DNA from: Magicicada septendecula
Taxonomy: Eukaryota > Arthropoda > Insecta > Hemiptera > Cicadidae
DNA: 64,000 nt
Direction: 5' to 3'
NCBI GenBank assembly: GCA_034769895.1
Contig: CM068367.1
Location: 317,935,986 to 317,999,985, forward strand
The notes under the pieces were generated by a model. The model was not told the origin of the DNA. It did no database searches and saw nothing but the letters and a program-made list of their open reading frames with translations. Shown here in pieces: positions 11,383 to 20,873 of the stretch. A program made the translations under genes and the position numbers. Each line of letters starts with the position of its first letter. The first letter of the stretch is position 1.

Positions 11383-11902
11383 CTTTGAAAAGGTGCTTTG
11401 TGACTTGATAGGGAATCAGAGTTCTACATATTACAAAGATAATATTTTATTTTATATAAGTGGATTTATTGTAAGGAAAATTGACAGCAAAATCAAGTGT
11501 TTGGAATGCAGTAACGTACTGTTGGCCGACGTTTCAGATCTTAGTGCGTACACTCACTTTACAGATTTTATTTCAAAGGGCAAACTGGTGAGAGCATCTC
11601 GTGATGTTCTAAAACTGATTATATACAATTTATATTTGTCTAATAACAAAGAAGTAGGCCTATATACTTATAATTTATTAGCACAAACTTGTCGCCAGTT
11701 CACAGGTTCTGTGTTTAAAAATCATAAATTTTGTAGTGACTTTGCAGACAGTCATGAAATTAAACTCATTAAATTTATAGGTCAAATGTTTTTTAAAGTT
11801 ATATGTCATGCTTCTGCCAAAGAAAAAACTTTGGCAGCAAATATTTCTAAATTAGGTGTTCGTCAAAAGTATAATAAACTCGTTCTTTTTTGCAATATGT
11901 AA
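11363..11902 (+). pseudogene. C-terminal fragment of a THAP9/P-element-like transposase
   Basis: An open frame of about 180 codons, first Val used as a start at 11393 but open from 11363. It contains NILFYISGFIVRKI, then KIKCLECSNVLL and GKLVRASRDVLKLI. This order (Y-I-x-G-x-V-x-R-K, a C-x2-C pair, then 'L..PS.DV...') is the usual C-terminal region of P-element/THAP9-type transposases. It begins 20 bp before the THAP piece ends and lies in a different frame. The locus therefore looks like an internally deleted transposon with both coding ends kept, as in non-autonomous P derivatives. A GTAAAATATTTCAG string at the joint resembles a splice donor and acceptor brought together, but it is too short to be an intron. 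I could not find terminal inverted repeats by eye. Confidence 0.65.
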
Positions 11903-12037
11903 CTGAGAAAGAAACATGTTAATCGCGTGTTTTTCTTATAAATGGAATTTTCCGATAATTTAAGAATTCTTTATAATAAATGCTCAAAATAGAAGATATG
12001 AATATGACAGTTACCGGCATATGTAGGCCTATCATAT

Positions 12038-12539
12038 TGTTAAAAGACGAATTCTCCCGTGTTTTTAAATATTATATTTATTAGTCTCAGGGTTATTTAT
12101 TTAATATGGGGTCTTGTAATTTGTTTATTATTATTATTCAAAGCTCGTACTTTATTATTAAGTCGTTGGTTAGTGATTTATTCCATCCAATTCAACCTAT
12201 TGTTGAAGCCGATAGTGAATAAATCGGTTACTTACACTTTTTATCGTCGTTTTAAATGTCAGTTTATTTGGTTTAAAAAATGTTTTTTAATTCACTTCTT
12301 AGAGTTGATTCACTTGAAGTTCCGTTGGCTCTCCGTTGATCGGCGGTGGTGAGATGATCAGTAATGTCCTGCCTATATACTAACATAAACATACACAATC
12401 ATGATATTTACGATAATTTATACTGTGTAATAATATATATAGGTCGGTGCGGTTGGAAAAAATCATTCCATTAGAATGATTCGCTCTGGAAGTCTGGTAC
12501 CAACCGTCTCGTTTTTCTCACTAAGCTGTATCTACTGAT

Positions 12540-12542
<3 letters not shown>
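12038..12542 (-). mobile_element. LTR A, fragment of a giant LTR
   Basis: This 0.5 kb matches the first 0.5 kb of LTRs B and C (plus orientation, starting TGTTAAAAGACG), which is the U5 end of the LTR in the element's own minus orientation. The base before TGTT is not the primer-site leader seen at B and C but unrelated DNA, so this is a real outer edge of the array. The match stops exactly where a TA microsatellite begins. The rest of the LTR and the 3' internal region have been lost. Confidence 0.85.

Positions 12543-12574
<32 letters not shown>
12543..12574 (+). repeat. (TA)n microsatellite at a deletion joint
   Basis: About 16 TA repeats sit between LTR A and the 3' part of gag copy 1. 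The octamer TACTGATT occurs on both sides, which fits recombination or replication slippage at the joint. Confidence 0.9.
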
Positions 12575-12575
<1 letters not shown>

Positions 12576-12576
12576 T

Positions 12577-13968
12577 GATTCGTATCTGTCCGTTCAGTCT
12601 CGTTCTAGCCACGCCCTCTTCGAAATGGTATGCCAATTTAGTAACAAGGCATTCTTCAGGTATTTTCGGTTCGAGATTTCTGGCCATACACACTTTGCCC
12701 AGGAAATACGCTGTGAGTGTTGCTCCTCTACTACGGTCATACTTTCCGTTACAGATGTCGTCGCGTACTATATTCTGTGTCGATTCGGACCAGTATTTTG
12801 TTTTAAATAGTGTCTTGAAGTCGGCTTAATTTTGTACCTCGTGTCGGGTAGCCGTCCACCAATTATCGTACACATCTTTAAAATATTCGTCTAACATGCT
12901 TCTGATAGTTGACCATCTTGTTTCCCGGGTACGGGCGATATTTTCATCCACTCTTTCGATGAATTCCATAGGATTCTTTTTATAATTTTTGAAATTTATT
13001 ATTTCATGGTTCTCCACGTTCGTTACTCCTGTCACTTGTGTTGGTTGACTTCGGAATAAATTGATCTCTTCCCTAAAATTATTGAGTTCTCGCCGTTGCA
13101 CCTCGGCCATTTTCTCTTTGTCGGTGTGTACTTGTTCCCGAACATCGTTCACTGTGGCGTTGATTTCCTCACACCTCGTTCCCAAGTGTACCTGTGCTTG
13201 TGTCAAGTCTTCTTGCTTCTTCGTAGTGGATTCGAATTTATTTTGGTGAGATTCTTCAACGTTATTAATTCGAGTTTGAAGTGTCTCTTTCGTTCTCTGT
13301 ATTTCTTGTTGGTTTTCCTCACACCTATCGCTAATTTCAGAAACTTCTCGTCTGACTTCGGTTGTTTCCTCTTCTATCTTCGTATTTAATTTTTCATGAC
13401 TGTCTTTGATTCTTTGGCTGATAATTTCAACCTTCTTGTTACTATCTTTGATGCTGTCATCAATCTTCTTACTCAATTCCTGGGTATCGTCTTTCAATGA
13501 AGCTATGATTTTATTTGTCTCTTCTGTCTTCTTGTTTAACTCCCCTTTGAAATCTTCCTTTAACGATTCGATATTTTTCTGACTGTCGTCCATCTTCTTA
13601 TGAATCGATTCCATATTTTTCGTTAATGATTCGTTATTTTTATTTAATTTCTCATTAAAATCTTCCTTTAATAATTCGATATTCTTCTGGCCGTCTTCCT
13701 TCAATTCTTCTTTTAATAATTCGATACTTTTATTGGTCTCTTCCGCCTTTTTGTTACTTTCCATGATTGCCCTCATTAGCTCCTGGAATCTTTCCTCCTC
13801 GGTTTTTGCGGGTTGGTTAGGTTGTTCCTCTTGTTGTACAGGTCGGTTGGGTTCTATAGGAGGTAATATTTCTTCTAGGTCTTCGACTGGCGTTGCCTCC
13901 TTATCATCCATGTTTATTTCCTTCTCCACTTCTGCCGCATGTTTCTTAGAGGTTGCTCTCCGTTGCAT
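12577..13968 (-). pseudogene. gag copy 1 of the giant-LTR element, truncated by a nonsense change
   Basis: The frame opens at ATG 13968 and matches gag copy 2 nearly codon for codon. Residues about 60-300 form a long coiled coil (repeated N-I-E-L-L-K-E-D type heptads). A retrotransposon capsid-like domain follows, with NYKKNPMEFIERVDENIART, RWSTIRSMLDEY and YDNWWTATRHEV. The frame stops at TAA 12826-12828, where copy 2 has TAT (Tyr). Homology continues for another 82 codons to about 12577, where the sequence breaks into the TA repeat. At 12580-12582 it reads CGA (Arg), where copy 2 has TGA. The protein would act in particle assembly. This copy lacks the end of the capsid region and everything after it. 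Confidence 0.8.
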
Positions 13969-14054
13969 TTTTGGTTCTGTGTATTGCAGCTGCCTCGAAA
14001 ATTAGGTTGATGATTATTTTTATTAATTAGGTTGAATATTTTTTCACCTAATTT

Positions 14055-14073
14055 GCTCGAACGTTGTGCGCCA
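14055..14073 (-). other. primer-binding site of gag copy 1
   Basis: On the minus strand TGGCGCACAACGTTCGAGC (with a CAAAT variant nearby) follows the LTR B end after 3 nt. It starts with TGG as expected for pairing with a tRNA CCA end. The tRNA is not identified. Confidence 0.6.
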
Positions 14074-15760
14074 ATTTGTTAAAAGACGAATTCTCCCGTG
14101 TTTTTAAATATTATATTTATTAGTCTCAGGGTTATTTATTTAATATGGGGTGTTGTAATTTGTTTATTATTATTATTCAAAGCTCGTACTTTATTATTAA
14201 GTCGTTGGTTAGTGATTTATTCCACCCAATTCAACCTATTGTTGAATCCGATAGTGAATAAATCGGTTACTTACACTTTTTATCGTCGTTTTAAATGTCA
14301 GTTTATTTGGTTTAAAAAATGTTTTTTAATTCACTTCTTAGAGTTGATTCACTTGAAGTTCCGTTGGCTCTCCATTGATCGGCGGTGGTGAGATGATCAG
14401 TAATGTCCTGCTTATACACTAACATAAACATACACAAACATGATATTTACGATAATTTATACTGTGTAATAATATATATAGGTCAGTGTGGTTGGAAAAA
14501 AATCATTCCATTTGAATGATTCGCTCTGGAAGTCTGGTACCAACCGTCTCGTTTTTCTCACTAAGCTGTATCTACTGATTACAATAAAAGCCAACTCTTT
14601 CAAAGGTTCAAATGACAATAATGATTTATTCAACTCTAGAACAATAAAATTTAGTACAATAATATAATTTGTTTTCCTTCTGGTTAACAGTTAAATTCGA
14701 ACATGGACTCTAAAACATTTAAAAATCTCAGGTTGGTATGACTGCATTTGGCTAGTCGAATAATTTTGTTGGTAAACAAATAGGTTATGAAGTGTTGTTA
14801 AACTTGTAATGTTATTAATAGTAGTAGGTTCTTTGAGTCTGCAAAATACACATATTTAATAAAATTGCTACGGTTATAATAAGTAGATAAAATATAAACT
14901 CATTGATTATTAATTTGAAAGAATATAAAATATGAACAACTGTTCATGGTTAAACATTAAAGTTGAGATAGGTTTGTGCAACCTTGTTTGTTTAAAAGTT
15001 TTTAATTATTTGTTAACCAGTGATAATCATTATTAGAATTCAGTGTCATGGATTATTATCATCTCCTAGACTGGATGTACATAACTCAGGTATTTGTAAT
15101 TCATTGGATATGTTTATGCCACCCTCTGGTGTAACTCTTAATTGATTATTGAAATAAAATATTGAACATACTTATCTTACTAATGGTTAGGGCACTTACT
15201 CCCTTCATTGGTTATACAATGTCTTTACTTATACTAATACATTAGGATCATACAAATAGCTAAAATTGTCATTAATGAAAGCGTTCAATTTTGACATTGT
15301 TTATCTGTATTACAGAGTTCCCTTCCTTTTGGAATTGGGTATTTAATTGATTAACTGATGTTAATTCAATACGCTATTAGCGTTCTGTTATGTATATATT
15401 ACTATACAATCATAATGTAATAGTTGTGGGTATTTGATACTTGCGTAACTGGTCGTTCGTAGGTTTACACTTTTTCTTAAAATTTTTAATTAATTAAAAT
15501 TCTTTAATTAATTAATTAAACTTTTATAACTGCACTACACTCACCCCTATGCGCATGTACTCCGAATTATTTTCACTTAAAAATATACTGCACTATTTTC
15601 CTTAGTAGACATAACCTCCACTCATGGTTTGAGGTTAGCATATGTTTACATCTGGCCGCTGTCAAACGCATGTTTTTTCTGGATGAACGGCGTGCATGTA
15701 GTTCATCTCGTTGCTGGTAAAAGACTGTCCTCGCTTCCCCTGTCGGAATGATGCATTTTG

Positions 15761-15785
15761 TATTTTTTATAGGATCTGATTGGTC
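15761..15785 (-). promoter_or_regulatory. CCAAT plus TATA promoter of LTR B
   Basis: On the minus strand GACCAATCAG (15776-15785) is followed by TATAAAAAATA (15761-15771). This is the right order and strand for transcription into the R-U5 part and then gag. It places the start of R near 15.73 kb, giving about 2.2 kb of U3. LTR C has the same arrangement. Confidence 0.5.
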
Positions 15786-17580
15786 AATATATTTTAATTC
15801 GTCTATTTTCGGCGGGCTTTGTCAAAACAGACGCTTACAAACGCGTCACTTTTTGGTGTTGAGATTAAAAATTTGTGGTCAACATACCCACACGCAAGGG
15901 CTCAGCATCATACAATTATTTTTATAGTCCAATATCTTACTTATAACTGCACTGATGTCATTTTAATTACCCTCATTGTTTCTAATTTTTTATGACGATT
16001 ATTTTGAATCCCCTCATCATATATTTCGGATTCGGGGTTGCTGAAATCGCACTTGGTATATACACTTAGTGTCCATTAAGCTATTATTTATTTATAATAC
16101 ATTGTTTTTATTCCATATTTGATGGTAATAACGTATTTTTATCTTACTGTACAATTTTCCCTTAAAACTATGCCTTAATATTAATACTATGTCCGTTTTC
16201 ATAGATTCAATCCTATGTCTATGACTATACATATTTGTTTTTTCTTATATTATAATAATACTAACATTTAACTAATTTCTAATAGGGCCTATTTACACAT
16301 TAATGGGTTTAGTCACTATTGACAGTGTTCTTTTTCCGTACATTATGAGTTTATTGCCTTAATTATTGTTTGTTAAGTAGGCTTGTCATACTTCATGGAG
16401 TTACCTTACTATTCAAATGAATAGTTCAAATGAATATTCAAAAGTTACCTTGTTATTCAAATGATAATTATAATGGTCTCAATGACATTGTTATTAATGT
16501 GCTCCAGTTCATTCTGCATTTGTATGGGTTATCACCTAGGTTTAGTAGTTATAACCATTGCTTGCAGCTAGTTGTTACTATAGTTTTGTTGTCATTATTG
16601 TTATTCTGATTGTTTAGATAGTTATCTTATTGGAATTTATTCATTTGAACAGTATTCTGTCCCACTTCAAGTTGTTAGTTGTGTTACTACCTTTGTATAA
16701 TAAGTTTATAACATAATTTGGTTGCATCATGCATCTTTGTTAATACAAGCATATAGTTATATTGGATTACATTAATATAGCTTTTATATTTAGTTATTAT
16801 ATCATCTGTTGTATACAAAACGTTCCTTATATCATCTAGTTACTTCCTAGCTCAGTACATTCTGGTTTGATATTATTTTGGTTTTGTTTTTCTTAAGTTT
16901 TAGTGAAAACTGGTTGCCCAGATTAGGTTATGTTGCGTGTTTGGTAAGCAGTAATGTGTTGCTGCTGGCTGTGTATTTCTGCATTAATCTGGTTGATTGG
17001 CTTTCATTCAATGTTTGTACATTGGTTATTGGTTATTATTATTGTACCTTTGGTTTACTCTTTTATTGTCTTAATTATTGTTAATTAGTGGGTTTTTACT
17101 AACATCAATTCCATGGTACAACTGGTCATTTATATTTTGGAACCTAGTCTTCTTTTTATATCTACACATCATTTAGCTAATATAAACTTATCCTATTCTT
17201 ATTCAGTTTGTTGGTATTCTTTATTTACAATACTTAGTCCTTATTGATTACAGTTTATTCTACATGGACAAGGAATGTATTCATCAAATGAGTTGTGGTC
17301 AGTGTTGACTTTACCATACAGCTTAGGGATTTATATCATGTAATTAATTAACATTTCTTCTTTCTTCTTAGTACAATTATTCCTTCATAGGTTTATGTTA
17401 GTTTGTTATATTTCAATTTCTTTCCCTTTTTTCTTGTGTCTGGTCTGGATATCTTCCTTCTTCCTTTCTTCACTGATCTCTCTCTCACTCTTATTTATTT
17501 TGTACATGATGTTGTTCTCACTTGTCTCCTTCGCATTGTTTCTTCTTTCTTCTTTCTTGATGTCGTTGTCGTTGTGTTCT

Positions 17581-17737
17581 TCTCGCTGATTCTTCATTCT
17601 TCTTTTGTTTCCGTTGTTCTTCTCACTGATTCTTCATTCTTCTTTTGTTTCCATTGTTCTTCTCACTGATTCTTCTTTCTTCTTTTGTTTCTGTTATTCT
17701 TCTCACTGATTCTTCATTCTTCTTTTGTTTCCGTTGG
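17581..17737 (+). repeat. four 40-bp tandem repeats in LTR B
   Basis: Units of exactly 40 bp begin TCTC(A/G)CTGATTCTTC and end in a TTTTGTTTCCGTTGTTCT-like stretch. The last is slightly short. The same four copies occur at 24380-24536 in LTR C, so the repeats predate the duplication of the element. Confidence 0.9.
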
Positions 17738-17980
17738 GTTTTTCTCACTGATCTATTGGGTAAGGTATGTCAGTCGTCTCGTCTTTAGCCTTCTTTTCTT
17801 CTTTATTGGTACACTTACTAGTAATTTCTTTTTCATGATACTTCATTAATTTTAACATATGATACTTTCTCCTTCTGTATCCATGGTGGTATTCTTGACC
17901 TTTTATGTATTCTTAACAGTAGTGGCCTTCAAATTAATTTTCGGTACGTTGGTGGATGTAGCGTTATATGTACCGTTACA

Positions 17981-17996
17981 TATTGCCTCCTTATTA
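17981..17996 (-). other. polypurine tract before LTR B
   Basis: On the minus strand AATAAGGAGGCAATA directly precedes the TGTAACGG start of the LTR. Its place and purine content fit the plus-strand priming site of an LTR element. Confidence 0.55.
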
Positions 17997-18477
17997 GAAT
18001 TGATTATTTCTGATATCCTTATTTTATAATACAAAATTTTTCTCAAAGTGATAGTAAACATTGTTTAAAATATCGTAAGTGCGTTCACTAGTTGCTTGTT
18101 TTGTCGTGGTATGTATTAGATAATCGTTTTTTCTTTTCTTGGGGTATACAATATTCATTTGATAAACATTTTTCTTTCTCTTCTTTCCTTTATAATAGCC
18201 TTCTCTCGTATTACTCACTTTGTTGGTTTGCTCCTCTACTCCTTCAAGTGATAGTTGTTTACCACTTATTCTGGATTGTTATAAATTTTTCTTGTTTTTG
18301 GTGTATACAATACAATATTTGATAAACATTCTTGTTATATACAATATTCATTTGATAAACATTTTTCTTTCGTATTCGTCGTTTTACCCAATAGTCGTTG
18401 GACTCATTTTTATTTATTTATTATTGTTGTACACTCATATATTGCATTTGGTAAAAAATTTTGTTTGTTTGTTTTGG
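17997..18477 (-). other. non-coding 3' part of the element interior
   Basis: Between gag and the polypurine tract there is no pol sequence in any frame that I can recognise. The plus strand shows a short motif three times (TATACAATATTCATTTGATA and a variant, near 18147, 18303 and 18334), each followed by AACATT. Confidence 0.6.
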
Positions 18478-18954
18478 TTATGCGTCCCATCGGTCGGCCG
18501 TTTCCTCTTCTTCATCTATTTCGTGTCTCACTCCCTGAGGTGTGTGGGATTGGTTTCCATTGCTTCTTAAGGGAAGCCAGCGTTCTGGTGGGTTACGTTT
18601 ATTGTATGCTATTCTGAAGTTCTCTACCGGATCGTCGCTGAACGGTATCCAGTCATAATTTTCTTCTTCTGGTCGGCTACTTCCGGATGGTGCGCCCCTT
18701 CTCTGGTTATTGTTTCCGGATCGGACTCCTTCAATATTATGAATCCGTCGTACATTTTCGGTATCCTCCCTTCCTTCGGGTCTATTTGCATTGTTACTCT
18801 GAGGTCCATTATTACGGTTTCTATTTATATCTTCGCTACTGCGGCTCCTTCGTGAGTCGTACCCAGATTCTCTACTCCTTACGTCCTGGCTATACTGATT
18901 ATTATTTTCATTAAAGCTAGTCCCTGATAGAAGTATCTCCCTCCATTTCCGTCG
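18478..18954 (-). CDS. C-terminal gag or gag-pol extension in a -1 frame
   Basis: A frame with no stop runs about 158 codons from just after a TGA at 18955-18957 to the TAA at 18478-18480. It has no Met near its start, so it would be made only by frameshift from the frame ending at 18879, which it overlaps by about 75 bp. The product is hydrophilic and rich in Arg, Asn, Ser and Glu (SFNENNNQYSQDV, NVRRIHNIEGVRS), ending in an acidic EIDEEEET stretch. There is no protease DSGA-type motif, RT or integrase. In relatives this kind of segment sits between nucleocapsid and protease. A -1 programmed shift or a simple mutation could both explain it; I saw no clear slippery heptamer. Confidence 0.5.
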   Translation of the reverse strand, partial: RRKWREILLSGTSFNENNNQYSQDVRSRESGYDSRRSRSSEDINRNRNNGPQSNNANRPEGREDTENVRRIHNIEGVRSGNNNQRRGAPSGSSRPEEENYDWIPFSDDPVENFRIAYNKRNPPERWLPLRSNGNQSHTPQGVRHEIDEEEETADRWDA

Positions 18955-19379
18955 TCAGCATGAACATAATTCGCTCTCCTAAAATTGCTTTGGTTTTGGT
19001 TGTTCCCGTTGTTCGGTCGGTACTGGCGATTATTATTATTTGGCCGGTATGGAGTGTTACCATTTGTTGGCCGATACTGATTGCCGCCGTTATAATTAGG
19101 ACGGTGGTTGTTGTTAGGAGGATTCTGATTATAATTATTATTATAATTCGTTCTGTAATTCAGGTTGTTCCTATCTGGCGGATATTTATTTCCGTTACTA
19201 TTTGGTCTCGGATTTTGGTCGGCATTATCTCTGTTCGTATTATTATAATTTCCCCGATAATTATTCCGGTATCCGGTCTGACCGCTTCTGTCAACGTATG
19301 GGTCTTGTCTCTGTCGACTCCTCCGATAATATTTCTCTTGTTCGTAATTTTCTAATAACGCGGACATAGTTTGGATGGT
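18879..19379 (-). CDS. gag copy 2, 3' part after an in-frame stop
   Basis: This continues in the same frame as the upstream gag, separated by a single TGA at 19380-19382. It first reads TIQTMSALLENYEQEKYYRR, the expected end of the capsid-like region. A low-complexity basic tail follows, rich in Asn, Arg, Pro, Tyr and Gly (NNYRGNYNN, RPNNNNRQYRPNN). It ends at the stop at 18879. There is no CCHC zinc knuckle, so RNA binding, if any, would rest on the basic Asn/Arg tail. The conserved frame on both sides of the TGA shows that the two pieces were one protein. Confidence 0.7.
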   Translation of the reverse strand, partial: TIQTMSALLENYEQEKYYRRSRQRQDPYVDRSGQTGYRNNYRGNYNNTNRDNADQNPRPNSNGNKYPPDRNNLNYRTNYNNNYNQNPPNNNHRPNYNGGNQYRPTNGNTPYRPNNNNRQYRPNNGNNQNQSNFRRANYVHADDGNGGRYFYQGLALMKIIISIART

Positions 19380-20768
19380 TCATATCTGTCCGTTCAGTCT
19401 CGCTCTAGCCACGCCCTCTTCGAAATGGTATGCCAATTTAGTAACAAGGCATTCTTCAGGTATTTTCGGTTCGAGATTTCTGGCCATACACACTTTGCCC
19501 AGGAAATACGCTGTGAGTGTTGCTCCTCTACTACGGTCATACTTTCCGTTACAGATGTCGTCGCGTACTATATTCTGTGTCGATTCGGACCAGTATTTTG
19601 TTTTAAATAGTGTCTTGAAGTCGGCATAATTTTGTACCTCGTGTCGGGTAGCCGTCCACCAATTATCATACACATCTTTAAAATATTCGTCTAACATGCT
19701 TCTGATAGTTGACCATCTTGTTTCCCGGGTACGGGCGATATTTTCATCCACTCTTTCGATGAATTCCATAGGATTCTTTTTATAATTTTTGAAATTTATT
19801 ATTTCATGGTTCTCCACGTTCGTTACTCCTGTCACTTGTGTTGGTTGACTTCGGAATAAATTGATCTCTTCCCTAAAATTATTGAGTTCTCGCCGTTGCA
19901 CCTCGGCCATTTTCTCTTTGTCGGTGTGTACTTGTTCCCGAACATCGTTCACTGTGGCGTTGATTTCCTCACACCTTGTTCCCAAGTGTACCTGTGCTTG
20001 TGTCAAGTCTTCTTGCTCCTTCGTAATGGATTCGAATTTATTTTGGTGAGATTCTTCAACGTTATTAATTCGAGTTTGAAGTGTCTCTTTCGTTCTCTGT
20101 ATTTCTTGTTGGTTTTCCTCACACCTTTCGCTAATTTCAGAAACTTCTCGTCTGACTTCGGTTATTTCCTCTTCTATCTTAGTATTTAATTTTTCATGAC
20201 TGTCTTCGATTCTTTGGCTGATAATTTCAATCTTCTTGTTATTATCTTCGATGCTGTCATCAATCTTCTTACTCAATTCCTGGGTATCTTCCTTCAATGA
20301 AGCTATGATTTTATTTGTCTCTTCTGTCTTCTTGTTTAACTCCCCTTTGAAATCTTCCTTTAACGATTCGATATTTTTCTGATTGTCGTCCATCTTCTTA
20401 TGAATCGATTCCATATTTTTCGTTAATGATTCGTTATTTTTATTTAATTTCTCATTAAAATCTTCCTTTAATAATTCGATATTCTTCTGGCCGTCTTCCT
20501 TCAATTCTTCTTTTAATAATTCGATACTTTTATTGGTCTCTTCCGCCTTTTTGTTACTTTCCATGATTGCCCTCATTAGCTCCTGGAATCTTTCCTCCTC
20601 GGTTTTTGCGGGTCGGTTAGGATGTTCCTCTTGTTGTACAGGTCGGTTGGGTTCTATAGGAGGTAATATTTCTTCTAGGTCTTCGACTGGCGTCGCCTCC
20701 TTATCATCCATGTTTATTTCCTTCTCCACTTCCGCCCCACGTTTCTTAGAGGTTGCTCTCCATTGCAT
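19380..20768 (-). CDS. gag: gag copy 2 of the giant-LTR element (coiled-coil matrix plus capsid-like domain)
   Basis: A 462-codon frame from ATG 20768 to TGA 19380. Domains in order: a charged N-terminus; a very long coiled coil at about residues 60-290 with regular heptads; then a Ty3/gypsy-type capsid-like region from about residue 305 (NFKNYKKNPMEFIERVDENI, WSTIRSMLDEYFKDVYDNWW, LFKTKYWSESTQNIVRDDIC, GATLTAYFLGKVCMARNLEP). Gag assembles the particle and packages RNA. The leader from LTR C to the ATG is 108 bp. The frame ends at a TGA where gag copy 1 reads CGA, a CpG-to-TpG type change, so this is most simply a nonsense mutation of a longer gag. Readthrough cannot be excluded. The length of the coiled coil is unusual for gag. 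Confidence 0.8.
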   Translation of the reverse strand: MQWRATSKKRGAEVEKEINMDDKEATPVEDLEEILPPIEPNRPVQQEEHPNRPAKTEEERFQELMRAIMESNKKAEETNKSIELLKEELKEDGQKNIELLKEDFNEKLNKNNESLTKNMESIHKKMDDNQKNIESLKEDFKGELNKKTEETNKIIASLKEDTQELSKKIDDSIEDNNKKIEIISQRIEDSHEKLNTKIEEEITEVRREVSEISERCEENQQEIQRTKETLQTRINNVEESHQNKFESITKEQEDLTQAQVHLGTRCEEINATVNDVREQVHTDKEKMAEVQRRELNNFREEINLFRSQPTQVTGVTNVENHEIINFKNYKKNPMEFIERVDENIARTRETRWSTIRSMLDEYFKDVYDNWWTATRHEVQNYADFKTLFKTKYWSESTQNIVRDDICNGKYDRSRGATLTAYFLGKVCMARNLEPKIPEECLVTKLAYHFEEGVARARLNGQI

Positions 20769-20854
20769 TTTTGGTTCTGTGTATTGCAGCTGCCTCGAAA
20801 ATTAGGTTGATGATTATTTTTATTAATTAGGTTGAATATTTTTTCACCTAATTC

Positions 20855-20873
20855 GCTCGAACGTTGTGCGCCA
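20855..20873 (-). other. primer-binding site of gag copy 2
   Basis: TGGCGCACAACGTTCGAGC on the minus strand, 3 nt after the LTR C end. It is identical to the site at gag copy 1. Confidence 0.65.

Larger units (their letters stand above)
14077..17980 (-). mobile_element. LTR B, 3.9 kb long terminal repeat
   Basis: A 3,904-bp block repeated at 20877-24779 with only scattered substitutions and small indels (about 1-2% by eye). On the minus strand it begins TGTAACGGTACATATAACGC and ends CTTTTAACA, so it has TG...CA ends. A purine-rich stretch precedes it and a primer site follows. Inside are a CCAAT and TATA pair on the minus strand near 15.77 kb and four 40-bp pyrimidine-rich tandem repeats. 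The open frames within it are short and hydrophobic and look like chance. LTRs of Ty3/gypsy elements are usually a few hundred bp to 2 kb, so this is very long. Confidence 0.8.

Noticed and set aside
11050..12037. Terminal inverted repeats of the THAP/P-type element
   Set aside because: No convincing inverted pair or 8-bp target duplication was found by eye on either side.
13061..14005. Plus-strand frames opposite gag copy 1 (and the same opposite gag copy 2)
   Set aside because: They are antisense shadows of the coiled-coil coding sequence.
18879..18954. Programmed -1 frameshift site in gag
   Set aside because: The frame geometry fits, but I found no X-XXY-YYZ heptamer in the right phase, so I left it as a question rather than a feature.
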